Assembly: GCA_020081605.1 (NCBI GenBank)
Contig: JAHREC010000062.1
Span: forward strand, 3,343,758 to 3,407,757
Direction: 5' to 3'
Length of the DNA: 64,000 nt
DNA from: Albifimbria verrucaria
Lineage: Eukaryota; Ascomycota; Sordariomycetes; Hypocreales; Stachybotryaceae
Shown piece after piece: positions 50,522 through 61,726 of this stretch (position 1 is its first letter; each line of letters starts with the position of its first letter). Both the position numbers and the translations under genes were made by a program. The notes beneath the pieces are model-generated. The model had not been told where the DNA came from. It did not search any database and worked only from the letters and a program-made list of their open reading frames with translations.

Positions 50522-52597
50522 GACGTGACTGGCATCGGGCCCAGCGGGATGCGCAGAGGCGGGATGGGGATAGCGGAGGGAATGGGCGGCGTGCTGGGCG
50601 GGAGAGCTGGGACGGCATGAAGCAATGACGAGGGAGGAGCTGGCGATGGTGGTTGGATGGATGGTGGGGAATTTTGGGTGCGTCTCTGCAATTTTCGGCT
50701 TATCGGGCGACGTAGAGGATGGTGGGACTGACGTAGCGGAGCCGACAGCCCGTAGCGCAAAACACCCGAGGCAAAGCGCAGCACCGCTCTGATAAGGCAG
50801 AGTTGGTGAAGGATATGGACAATTTTAAGCTGTACGACTCTTCATAACCAGAGTCCTTGCTGGAGGCCATCAGTCGGGTGTGAACTCAAGGTGCGTGGCC
50901 ACAACCAACCCGGATACACCACAGCGCATGGTCTGATGTTGCGGATTGTCGGGGCGCCAAGCCACTGGCTGGTCCCTGTTGAGTCATGCTCACGCGGACA
51001 AGAGAAAAAAAAAAAAAAAAATAGAAAACGCTCTTGGCTTCGGTTAAAGTGTTTGTTGCTTTCTTTATACAGTATCAACAACAGCTTCAATCGCAACAAC
51101 AATCACATCACAACAACCCCTGCCCCTGTGCAAACACCCCCAGACGGCAATTCTTAGGTCCAGACCCTACATTAGTTTCCCATGGGGCTTCAAGCCTCCC
51201 GAGCGCGGGGAGCCAATCACCCATTAGATTCCACCAAGCACGTCATCGTGGAGCTGGATTTCGAAACACATCTGGGGAATGTGGCCAAAGGAAAAAGAAA
51301 CCATACCACGGCTGTCAACTTAAGGTTAATTTGATCGATCCTCGGTCCTCTCTATTCTGCTTAGCTACATGCCGTAATTCCTGTGGCCTTCATTACAGTA
51401 CCGTCCGTCATCACATCTGTCCATTAAAGACCAATCCCTACTCATAGGGTAGTGGTGCAAATCTCCTGGCTGTCCCTTCTTCCCATGAGTAGCAATCTCG
51501 GCCCAATATAAAGCGAGATACACCGGAGAAGTGGCATTTCATTACCGAGCTATCTACGTTTTTGCCATGCTCCTATGATGTTTGGTAGCTAGCCTCCTTC
51601 AGTTCCGACGTATCCGTCACTCTCAGGCTTTATGAGCTTTCCTTTCCCAAAACACATTCATACCCACTTTATGTATATTTACTTCCATGTTGGTTTGTAA
51701 CCCAGATGTGTCTGATGCTGCATCTTAAGCCCCCAAGCGCCGTGCCAAATAGGTCCAGAACCAAGTCTGGCCCTCTAAACAGCCAATGCTTGTGCAGCGT
51801 TAAATAACATCGTCTATGGTGATATTAAAGCACCTGTACGCTCGAAAGAGCTATGTCTTAATTTTCCATGGTCATACTGTAAGCCCCGGGGTTATCCCAG
51901 CAGGTTTGCTGACCACTACATGCCCCAATTGTATTATTCCGTTATCTGTCTCTACTGTGACACCTGCGATACCCACAAGCAGATCGCAACCGAGGTTTTG
52001 ACATGATGCTCACATCTCCGTAGACACCACAGTCGCTGCAGAGTTACCAATCTAGGGAAGTCCGGCAATTGCAACATTGTGACCATTAACGCTGCCAAAT
52101 GTATACACATTATAGTCATATAATGGTTGGATCAGAGGTATATGCTCTTCGTCCCACATCTTTACCATTGTGATCTGCTCAACCTCTGACAGGCAGATCC
52201 ATCCTATTCTGTAGCGATCGTAGTTGAACTTTCGTAATGGTATTTTTAATACACAAGGGTTATTTTATTCCAATCGAAAGACAAGGGACGTCACAAGCCT
52301 TATTGACATGCGTTGAAACAATATTCAAGGTAATATTAAAGGCACTAAATCAGGTTTAACATGCTGCAGTTCGATTCAGTTCGAAGATGGGTTGACGGGA
52401 AACGTCCTCATCTTGCGTGATTAAATACATTTCGCTCCCCGCCCCTTACTACTCCAAGGTAGCTGCATTAGAAGGCAGCTAAAACAAGAGGAAAGGAATT
52501 AAGGAATTATATTTCCGTTTTTCGCCAAGTCCGTTTCAATCCAGGTTTCTCTCTATAATGTACTGAAATAGGAGGCAGCTCTAATGCCTAGCTCGCT
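50522..52597. other. Promoter side of the zinc regulator; otherwise empty
   Basis: No gene is supported in 2.1 kb. It includes a 17-base A run (51005-51021) and CAA-rich DNA at about 51070-51130. Frames at 50891-51447 arise from low-complexity sequence. Confidence 0.5.
51005..51021. repeat. Poly-A tract, 17 bp
   Basis: Seventeen consecutive A follow GAG on plus, in non-coding DNA about 480 bp upstream of the zinc regulator's start. It could exclude nucleosomes, or it may simply vary in length. Confidence 0.9.
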
Positions 52598-54153
52598 TTA
52601 CATCCTCCCCATTTGGTCCAGGATATTGACCCAGTATTCAGACGCAACCCTATCATGCAAGGATCCAACCCATGGATACCCTCCTAGAACTTGTCTTATA
52701 GAAGCCCAGTCCCTCACTTCATACTTCCCAGCAGTACTTATTATAATAGGTGCAAGATAAGCGCGCCCCTGAGGACCAGCTACGGAAATAGCTGTCGTCA
52801 TCAAAAGCCATAGATGGGTGTCTACATCGACTGTGGCTTGAAATGCAGGATTGCTCAATGCAGCCTTTAATGAATCGAAAAATCTGTCAAAAGCGCCAGC
52901 TTCGGGATTGAAGAAGCTGTCAAATGACATTGCGGATGCTAGAAGCCCCAGATGAATGGCCGCTGCTATTGGGTCTTGGAAGCGCGATTCTCCATTCTCA
53001 TACATATTCATCAAACGATACCGAATATGGACAGTAGTTTCCATATATTGGAGAGTGGTGAGTTTCGTCTTGTCCTTTCGAGAGTTGAATAGGTGGCTCA
53101 GCTTGAACATTTCCACGGCTGCCTCATATAATTCCTTTGGGCCGTCCCATGTTAGGATTAATAATGGGGACTCTACCTTAGGCGAGGTATCAATGGAGAA
53201 CAGGACGATTTCATCGATCGGTTTTATTTGCTTCTTTAAACGGGTATTACACCCGAGTTCAAAGACAAGGGATATGTCAAAACTATCAAGTTGAGATATT
53301 AGATATATCCATTTCTGACAAGAATTTTGTAGTTGAGGCAGGTGATACTTACATTTGAGCCTTGAGGACCAGATACTTGTCCTTTTGAGCTCCTGTAAAC
53401 CGCCACGGATCTGTACCATGCGCACGAGTCCATCAAAGTGGATCTTGGCTTGCTCAGGACTTCCGGTCATTAGTGAGTTGCAGCACAATATCAGAACACA
53501 AGCGATAGCCACATCAGATACATCTCTGTTAGCTGATATGTTGTGGTTGACAAGGCGCAATGCATTGACGATGTGCCGCGTGTAGTCATCACCCCAGCGT
53601 TCCTTTTGTTGCCATAAGCAAAGTTTTCAACTAGCATTGATGATGCCACCCAACCATGGAAGACTAGAAAGAAGTAAGTATCAATTTGACTCTTAACATA
53701 AATGCTATGGTACTCACAAGCCTCATGGGTGAAGAAACTCTCAAACCACCAGAAGTCTTCTGTGCGAGGAGCACAAATATGGGACAGGTATGCATGATAC
53801 ATGTACCTGTAAAGATCTGTGCTTGGTTGTTAGAACTGACCAGCATGGTAGTCGCGTGTCATAGGTTGAGAATTGAAACATACTGGTATAGCCATATGCT
53901 TTGTCTATGGTGCTCATTTTACCACCATTCGCTAAACCTGATAATTCATTTCCTATCTGACAGGGCAGCCTAGGAGCTTTCTTCGAACGATTCTCATGCC
54001 AGAAGACAAATTTGATGTCGGAATGGGATGCCTTCTTGGGCTGCCTTTTGGTAGTACTCTGCCCGAGTTCTTCCCTCTCATCACTCGGCTCCGAATCGTA
54101 TGTCTTGAATCAGGATTCTTGATATCGTCGTTGTCCATAAAAACAAAGTCCAT
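52598..54153 (-). CDS. Transcription-factor-like protein (fungal_trans_2 / DUF3468 type), copy B
   Basis: This is a paralogue of the gene at 45878. From the ATG at 54153 it reads MDFVFMDNDD, then IRSRVMRGKNSGRVLP, as copy A does. Later exons carry TEDFWWFESFFTHEA, VFHGWVASSMLVENFAYG, VSDVAIACVLILCC, HIRYRLMNMYENG, TTAISVAGPQGRAYLAP and YPWVGSLHD, each with a counterpart in copy A. Introns are likely at about 53660-53720, 53810-53900 and 53285-53350 (GTAAGT to GATAG). Single-base breaks near 53585 and 53285 are of the base-run type. No zinc cluster is visible. Copies A and B flank the double-zinc regulator and point towards each other. A regulatory role is inferred from the family only. Confidence 0.72.
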
Positions 54154-54878
54154 TTTGGCCCTAGTGACTGTCGTAAGCAACCTGGTTCAATCGCATCTAT
54201 GGCTCTTGAGCCTTCAGCTTTGCCTGCACTGCAGAGCGAATGAATATTTTAATGAGAAAATAATGCGTATGGCCTTTCAGGTGCACCCAGTCCAAGATAA
54301 CAGTTACCAAGGCGCCCCTCGGACACTAAATAATTTATCAGGGGCTGTACGGGATCTGGCCGCCTTGCCGCGACCGCAACCCAAGATTCCACATGTACTC
54401 ACTAGAAGTAATCTAGGACTTCCGATCAATAATATGGGATATGGTCAATTAATTCCGCGCGGAAGGTAGGCTACTCAAGAAAAGTGATGAACTTAATCGA
54501 GAACTGGCGAAGTATCCAACGTGATCCCACAAGGCGCATTGCGCGCCAAGCCAGCAGGGCATCAACATCGGCGGATAGCGGTGTTTCGCCCGAGCGCCCA
54601 TCGGTTTGCTTATGTTAATTTCCACACACTGGCGAATCAGATGCCCACTATAGGCCCTTGCTCAAGTCCTGGACGATGCTAAAGTGCCTGGGATCCATCC
54701 TCCACAGCACACCACCACATTGATCCATCCATGCTTCATCGTCATCATTGAGAGTGTGCCTACAAGCTATCGCGACCGATGTACATGATATGGTCTAATC
54801 CCCAGAGAATTGCTACACAATTACTTTGCTCGCGTAACCATACAATTTGGCTGGTCTCGAGCCTTCTCTACTTTAATC
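54154..54878. other. Divergent spacer between copy B and GH31
   Basis: No gene is supported. It should contain the promoters of both divergent genes. A minimal GGCGCC/GCGCGCC-rich part lies near 54530-54560. Confidence 0.45.
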
Positions 54879-57800
54879 ATGCTTCTCGTTTATACCCTTG
54901 TCGCTGCCTTCGCTTACAACTGCTGTGCGCTCGAGGTTGCTAGTGATCACTCATCTTGCCAAGGATATTCAGTCCACAATATTATTAGAAAGAAATGGGC
55001 CCTTGAAGCCGATCTCGACCTCTTAGGCCACGGCTGTGCCATATATGGCCCTGATGTCCCAAAGCTCCGACTTTCAGTTGAGTATCAGACAGGTATGGTG
55101 TTAAGTCTCTTATACAGTTAATTCTCTGGCCATTACTGATAATGTCATTTCCTCAATCAAAGATTCCAGGCTGCACGTCGTGATTCAAGACCGTGGGGAG
55201 AGCGCTATCAAGTTCCTCAATACGTCATCCCTCGCCCAGCCCAATCCTTGCTAGATGCCGACTTGGATTCCGAGTCTTTACTCGACTTCTCCTTGGAAAA
55301 AACCCATTTAGTTTCCGTGTAACCCGAAGTGACACTGGAGAAGTTCTGTTTGACACAAAAACACCCAGTTCGTCTTCGAGCGCCAGTTCCTGAAACTGAA
55401 GACATGGCTACCCCGCGATCCAAACATCTATGGCCTCGGTGAGCACACCGATCCCTTCAGGCTGCACAACAAAGATTATCTCAGGACTTTCTGGGCTCGC
55501 GATTCTGGTGCGGTTCCTTATAGGGAAAATCTGTATGGGTCACATCCCATCTACTTTGAGCACCGCCGTACCGGCACCCATGGCGTATTTCTGCTGAACT
55601 CCAATGGCATGGACATCCGGATAGACCAGGACGACAATGGCAACCATTTCCTCGAGTATTCTGTTATTGGAGGTGTTTTGGACTTGTACTTTTTGGCAGG
55701 ACCGAGTCCAGTCGAAGTCTCAAAGCAGTACTCCGAGTTGGTAGGCAGGCCTGCAATGGTGCCATATTGGAGTTTAGGGTAATTCCCTCCCTCCCTCTCT
55801 CTTTCCAAATTATTTGGTCTGACGTATGCATCAGTTTCACCAGTGCAAGTTTGGCTACCAAGACTGGTTCCATGTCGCGGAGGTCGTACACAACTACTCG
55901 GTCGCCGGTATTCCTCTGGAGTATTAACCCCAGTCACCATTCTTTGCCTGCACATATTAACACTTCAATAGAACAATGTGGACTGACATAGACTATATGG
56001 ACCGTCGCCGAACCTTTTCACTCGATCCTGATCGATTCCCTGTTACTAAAATGCAGCAACTTGTAAAATATTTGCATGATCGGCAGCAGCACTACATCAT
56101 GATGGTAGACCCGGCGATTGCGGAGTATCATTATCAGCCATATACACGTGGAAAAGAAATGGATGTCTTCATGAAAGCCAAAGGCTCATCCGAACCTTTC
56201 CGTGGGGTTGTTTGGCCTGTGAGTCTAGTGATAACGCGATCGTTCAACCTGAAGCCAATTAATCCTAGGTGAAAGGCAACTAATTCGTGCACGATTAGGA
56301 GTCACTGTGTTCCCCGATTGGTATCACCCGAATGCCTCAGAGTACTGGATCGAGAGGTTCCAAGAAATGTTCAATCCTGAAACTGGTGTTGACATCGATG
56401 GCGTATGGTGAGAATGATCACCTTTCATGATGCATATGATGGTTTCAATACTTATGCGCGGAAGGATCGATATGAATGAGCCAGCCAACATGTGCGAGTT
56501 CCCATGCGAGAACCCCGAAAAGGAGGCTGAGAGGAAAGGATTTCCACCTGTGCCTCCGCCGCTGCGAAAACCTCCCCGCCACATACCAGGTTTCCCAGAG
56601 ACTAGTGAGGACAAATCCAGATATCTCGAAATCGATAATGATGCTGAACAACATCCACTTGAATACCTTGCTGCCCGCAAGAGGCGTGGTCTCGGTGCTA
56701 TGTCCAAGAGCACGATTAGCGATCACATAAATGTAGATCATGAAGGGGATAATCTTCTTGATCCACCTTACAAGATCCATAACCATGCGGCAGGCAGCGC
56801 TCTGAGCAGTCACACAATGAACACAGATTTGAAGCACTCAAACGGACTGTGGGAGTATGACACCCACAACGTGTACGGCACAAGTGAGTTGACAATTATC
56901 CATGACGAGATCAGTTGCTTATTTCCATGAACCAAACACTAACTTCTCACACAGCTATGAGCATGTTGACAAGGGACGCCATGCTTATGCGTCGGCCAGA
57001 ACAACGTCCCTTTGTCGTGACAAGGAGCACCTTCGCCGGCGCAGGTCGCTATGTTGCAAAGTGGCTGGGTGATAATGTCTCGCGATGGGATCACTAGTAG
57101 GTGCTCACACCAGTCTCTAGCCATTGCCGTTAACATGATTTTGCAGCCGGGCATCGATAGCTGGCATGCTGGGCTTTGCCTCAGTGTTCCAAATACCCAT
57201 GGTAGGAAGCGATGTGAGTTAAAATCATATTCATTAGTCCCGACAAAGACTAAAATTGAGTCTCAGGTTTGTGGTTTCCTGGGCTCTAGTAACGAAAAGC
57301 TCTGTGCTCGCTGGGCTACCTTGGGCGCTTTTCACCCTTTCTTTCGCAATCACGCAGACTACAACTCGCGACCTCAGGAATTTTACCAATGGCCACTTGT
57401 AGCAAGTGCCGCCAAGCATGCTATCTCTATCCGATATAGATTACTGGATTATTTTTATACTGCGTTGTATAAGCAGTCCAAGGATGGAACCCCGGCCATC
57501 AATCCTATCTGGTATTTGTATCCGCACGAGGAGAAGGCTTTACCGATTGATCTACAGTACTTCTACGGAGATTGCGTCCTCGTGTCTCCGGTGACGGACG
57601 AAGATGCTACAAATGTCCGCTTATACCTACCCGATGACATATTCTACGAATTCGAAACACAAAAGCCAATCAGAGGACATGCGGATTGGATCGAGTTAAA
57701 AGATGTTCCTTTCGACCGCATCCCATTGCATATTCGCGGTGGATGCATTGTTCCATTGCGTACGAGCAGCGCCAACACGACGACAGAGCTGCGCAAGAAG

Positions 57801-58058
57801 GGGTTCGAGCTGCTCGTGGCTCCAGGCCTAGACGGCACCGCGCGCGGGTCTTTATATGTTGATGACGGTGTCACATTGGATGGCGGGCCGAAAAGGACTG
57901 AGGTCACCTTCCAGTATCGAGGTGAGAAGTTGGAAACCGTGGTCACTGAGGGCTTGGTGAGCATGGGGAAGCTGGTATCAATGTGGAGAAGGTCACTATT
58001 CTGGGAGGACCTCCAGGTGACGATGGTAAGAAATGGAACCCAGATGAGTTGTGATTAA
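54879..58058 (+). CDS. Secreted GH31 alpha-glucosidase
   Basis: This glycoside hydrolase probably releases glucose or related units from alpha-linked sugars outside the cell. The ATG at 54879 gives a good signal peptide ([17 protein letters not shown]); an upstream ATG at 54810 would add 23 polar residues. The N-terminal beta-sandwich is seen in [13 protein letters not shown], then [19 protein letters not shown]. The catalytic barrel has [11 protein letters not shown], nucleophile WIDMNEPAN and acid/base [10 protein letters not shown]. The proximal C-terminal sheet includes [11 protein letters not shown]. Introns include 55093-55162, 55922-55972 and one from about 56407 to 56467, whose join restores W-I-D. 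Several single-base breaks (near 55199, 55305, 55370 and 55781) are mended by one base each. Length, about 880 residues, is usual. Confidence 0.88.
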
Positions 58059-58462
58059 TTAATCCGTGCATTGGTTGAAACCTCTGTACATAATCACGAG
58101 TCTTGTCCATTGTTGGCCAATCACCTGCTCAATATTCGACAGCTCAACACCACAAATTTTTGACAGTAAAGCAAAATATTGTCTAGCATGCAAGGGGCGC
58201 ACCAATGACTTGTGAAGAGCATGTGTTACTGTACGATTCTTTACGTTAGCCGCCCCTGATCTACGACGCTTTCGTTATTGTGCCACCGTGAAAGTCCAGA
58301 CGTCATATCCGCATCATGACCTAAGCTCAGGTGTCATCGACTAGACCCTTGAACCTACCCTCGCATTATGATGCAAAAGCGCCCAGGTTCCTTCAAAAGC
58401 TGTCTTGTCTTCCTTTGTTTCTACCATTTCATTATCAAGATTGCAAAAACTGTTCATACACA
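58059..58462. other. Short intergenic spacer
   Basis: About 400 bp between two plus-strand genes. No further gene is seen; the right part presumably holds the promoter of the small mitochondrial protein. Confidence 0.5.
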
Positions 58463-58853
58463 ATGTCTCTGCTACGCACGTCCACTCTCGCCATCGCCCG
58501 CTCCGGCGTCCGCTCCGTACGGGCCCCACAATTTCGGGCCGGTAGCGCGTTCTTGCAGACGAGAAACCTCACACACGACAAGAACACGAACGATCTCGGC
58601 GGACCATACGGACAGACACCACGACCGGAGAGGCCAGGCGGCGTCGATGCAATTCGCCGTAATTGGTATGCAATCCCAGTCAAATTGTCGAGGATGCCCT
58701 ACGCTGGATATGAGCTAACCCTGGATACACAGGATGCGAATTGCTGCCGGTGTTCTTCTCGTAGTCGGTTTGGTTACATACGCAGGAAAGAAGCCCGAAA
58801 AGGTCCAAGGAAAAATCGAAGATGGAAAGCAAGCGGTTGGACTGAAGTCATGA
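58463..58853 (+). CDS. Small mitochondrial single-pass membrane protein
   Basis: Two exons joined over a 67-bp intron (58666-58732) give a protein of about 107 residues. The N-terminus is basic and hydroxylated (SLLRTSTLAIARSGVRSVRA), the look of a mitochondrial targeting peptide. After PRPERPGG comes one hydrophobic helix (IAAGVLLVVGLVTYA), then a short lysine-rich tail. The ATG at 58463 directly follows CACA and starts the targeting peptide; an upstream frame from 58331 is out of context. I do not recognise the family. Its neatly conserved gene structure suggests a real inner-membrane protein of unknown role. Confidence 0.7.
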
Positions 58854-59137
58854 ACGCCAAATACTCAGGTTGGTTGAATGGAGATACGGAGGTGGCATGT
58901 GTTAATGACATACGGATTGCATATGATATAATGGCGAATAAATGTATTTAAAGCTACCAATTATCAAGAAAGACCTCCATACGTAAGTATGTTAAAATAC
59001 TTCGTGTTGGTTTACTCCAAAGAAAAACATGCTCGTGGATTAGATCTTGAGCAATTCTATGTTACAGTCTACAATTATCCTCATCGGGTTTCTTCCATTA
59101 CATCCACCGAAGCAATCTCCTCCTCTGTTTACATCGA

Positions 59138-60681
59138 TTATGCGGTCTTGGGCTTCTCTGTCGCCTGGCTCTTAGTATCCCGCTTTTGCAGGAGATAGTC
59201 GCCACCTAACACCGTTTTATACACACCATACAGGCCACGCACTGGCCAGACAGAAAAGGCACGGCTCTTTACGCGGCCCTTCATAGTCGCCCTTGCAGCA
59301 GCTTCTTCGGCGTCGACGTCAACCTTGACCTTATCATAAACGGTCGGTAGGTGCTTGGCGTTGTATTTTTCTCTCAGTGCGTCGTACGACGTACGATCGT
59401 AATGCGCCCAGAACTCCTCCTCAGTGTAGAAGGCCTGTGCATAAAGCCACTTCTTGCCACCACACTCTTGCACCTTGTGCTCAAGTGCACGGTTCTTCTG
59501 CACCACTTCGCGACGGTTTCCGGGCACGGGGCCCCAGACGCCAAAGTTCATGAGCATTGGGAGGTTGGGTTTGCAGAACTCGGAGTGCAGCCCATGGCCC
59601 GAGTCCGGGTCGTCACGCTGCACACGCAAGGGCAAAGCCACAGCGGGTAGATGCCGAACTCCTTGTCTAGCCAGCTTTGGAACTCGACGTGCTTGTCGAA
59701 GGGAACACCTACGTCCTGCACAATGTAGAAATCCTGAAGACCGCTCTTGTGCATGGCCTGGTACATCTGACCAGTGTGCAGAAGCGGATCAAGAATATAC
59801 CGGGTGATGCGGTTGAATGGTGTGATAAAATACTTGAAGGCATACTTGGCTACGAAGAAGCCGCCGCGATCCCATCGGAAGATGTAGTCAGCCAGTGGGA
59901 TATAGTCGGTCACAGTGGCTTCCGGCTTGGTCTTCAACTTTTTCTGGACCTTTTCAACGTGCAGGTAGAACCAAGGATCGGATCGGCGCCGGAACTGGCA
60001 GGGCTTGGTCCCGGCCGGTAAGTCGTCCGTTAGGCGTCCAGAGCAGATGATGGTTGCATCCATTGAGTAGACAATGCCATCGACATAGTCGTTTTCAGCC
60101 TTGGCGCACTCTTCCTTTGTGATTTCCAGAGCGTCGGCTGCTGAATTTGCAAGGCGATATGTTAGCTGCACGTACTGCCCGGCGTCGCGCAATTGAACCT
60201 CCAAAAGTGTGACCACGCCTAGCGTTCCAAACGCCGATGCTGCGCCCCAGAAAAGATCCTGCTTCTCTGTTTTGGACGCCCGCGTCACGGTTCCATCGGG
60301 GAGCACAATCTCAATTGAGTTGACAATGCTGTCGAACGCGCCGTGGCGGAAGGAGCTGCTCTCGCCGGAGGTACCGGAAAAGCCGCCGCCGACGGTGATG
60401 CCCGGGAACTCCATGACTACCAAAGGCACCAGGCCATGGCGCGTCGATTCCTCCAAAAGTTTGCCCATGCCGACATTGGGCTCAACCAGGGCCGTCTTGG
60501 TCACTGTATCAACAGATAGAACATGGTTGAGGCGGCTGGTGTCGATGGTGTTGTCCGCATTGCGCTGGGAGCGGCGCGTGCTGTTGGTTGACCCATGGTA
60601 GAGCCGGAATGGCTTCTTTTGCTCGTAGAATTGCTTCACGCGTCCGGCGATGGCCGTGACAGCAGCGTTGTGAGCCTCCAT
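59138..60681 (-). CDS. DHCR24-like FAD-dependent sterol reductase
   Basis: This is a single-exon FAD-binding (PCMH-type) protein of the DIMINUTO/DWF1/DHCR24 group, enzymes that reduce the C24 side-chain double bond of sterols. The FAD part has VLSVDTVTKTALVEPNVGMG and FPGITVGGGFSGTSGESSSFRHG. The middle has DLFWGAASAFGTLGV and YVDGIVYSMD, and the C-terminal part GGKKWLYAQAFYTEEEFW, all typical of the group. A break at a GGG/CCC run at 59630-59632 is mended by one base and gives about 515 residues, the usual length. No membrane anchor is obvious at the start. Fungi make ergosterol with another Delta24(28) reductase, so the natural substrate here is open. Confidence 0.88.
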
Positions 60682-61726
60682 AATGACAGCTTGGAATGTG
60701 ATCAGGTTGGTGACAGCTTAACTAGACGCGCGACCTGGGATGAAAGAGTGACAGAAATTAGGAACTCGGAATGTCATTAAAGAGAGTTACAAGGACGGAA
60801 CAAAAGAATTGACAACAGGTCTGCGGTAGGCCCTCAAAAGGACGTGAATTGGCTGTGTGATGAAGGAATCTTCATGTCCTGAATGAGCTTACGAAGCTTG
60901 TCGTGCTTCCCTGTAATTTGGCTTGGCTCACTTGATGGGCTGACGGGCGAACAACTCTTTGCCCCACACGCGTCGCAGAGGAATCACTACCAACGTCCAA
61001 CCAGTCGGATGAGAATCAGCATCACTAAACCAGCGCGTCGTGCAATGCGATTCGCCGCCTTCGCATCCAATAACTATTTATAAAAATTAATATAAATGCA
61101 ACCATGAGCCCTCATCTGCCAGCGTTGTCTTGGCAGCTGGATCTCATGCGAGCACCAACGTCTCAAAACGCGGCTTGGCCAATAGTCAGCTATGAAACTG
61201 GATGGGACACTCGGAAATGGTGGCTCCCAGAGAAGAGCAGACATAATAAAGACCAGACCCCGTGGAGTACAACAAGCAGTTTGGCATGTTCTCTTCTTGC
61301 AAGGTCCAACCTGAGCAGCACACCTACTAGTCTCAAGGTGTTCGTCCAATCGAGCAACGCAAGTAATGAACTCGATTCCTCGTAATCTCACCACCCATTG
61401 ATCTACTTGGATGGAGTTTGCAGGCCTGGCAGGCTATATTCAGCATCTTCTCCATCAGCGGCAATGATCGTGAAGATATCTGTGTTTTACATAGACCCTG
61501 TTGCATTGAGTTGTTGGTCAAGATCCTGGCCGTCCTGCAGGATGTAAAGTCGACCAACCCACTGGACTGAATGGTATGGCACGCATCGCATATCACGGAC
61601 GCAAAAGGCGATCAATAAAATATAGCAGTAAACATGTTCATTAACTTAAAACAATTCCTGCCAGGAAGATATCCCTACGCCCCAACGCAATAATGCATGT
61701 ACAGACCAAATCTATCATCACTCCTT
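60682..61726. other. Intergenic, nothing recognised
   Basis: About 1 kb between two minus-strand genes. No gene is supported; the frames at 61074-61394 and 61333-61596 are of random character. Confidence 0.5.

Noticed and set aside
50891..51447. Plus-strand frames of 88 and 137 codons
   Set aside because: They arise from the A run and CAA-rich low-complexity DNA upstream of the zinc regulator.
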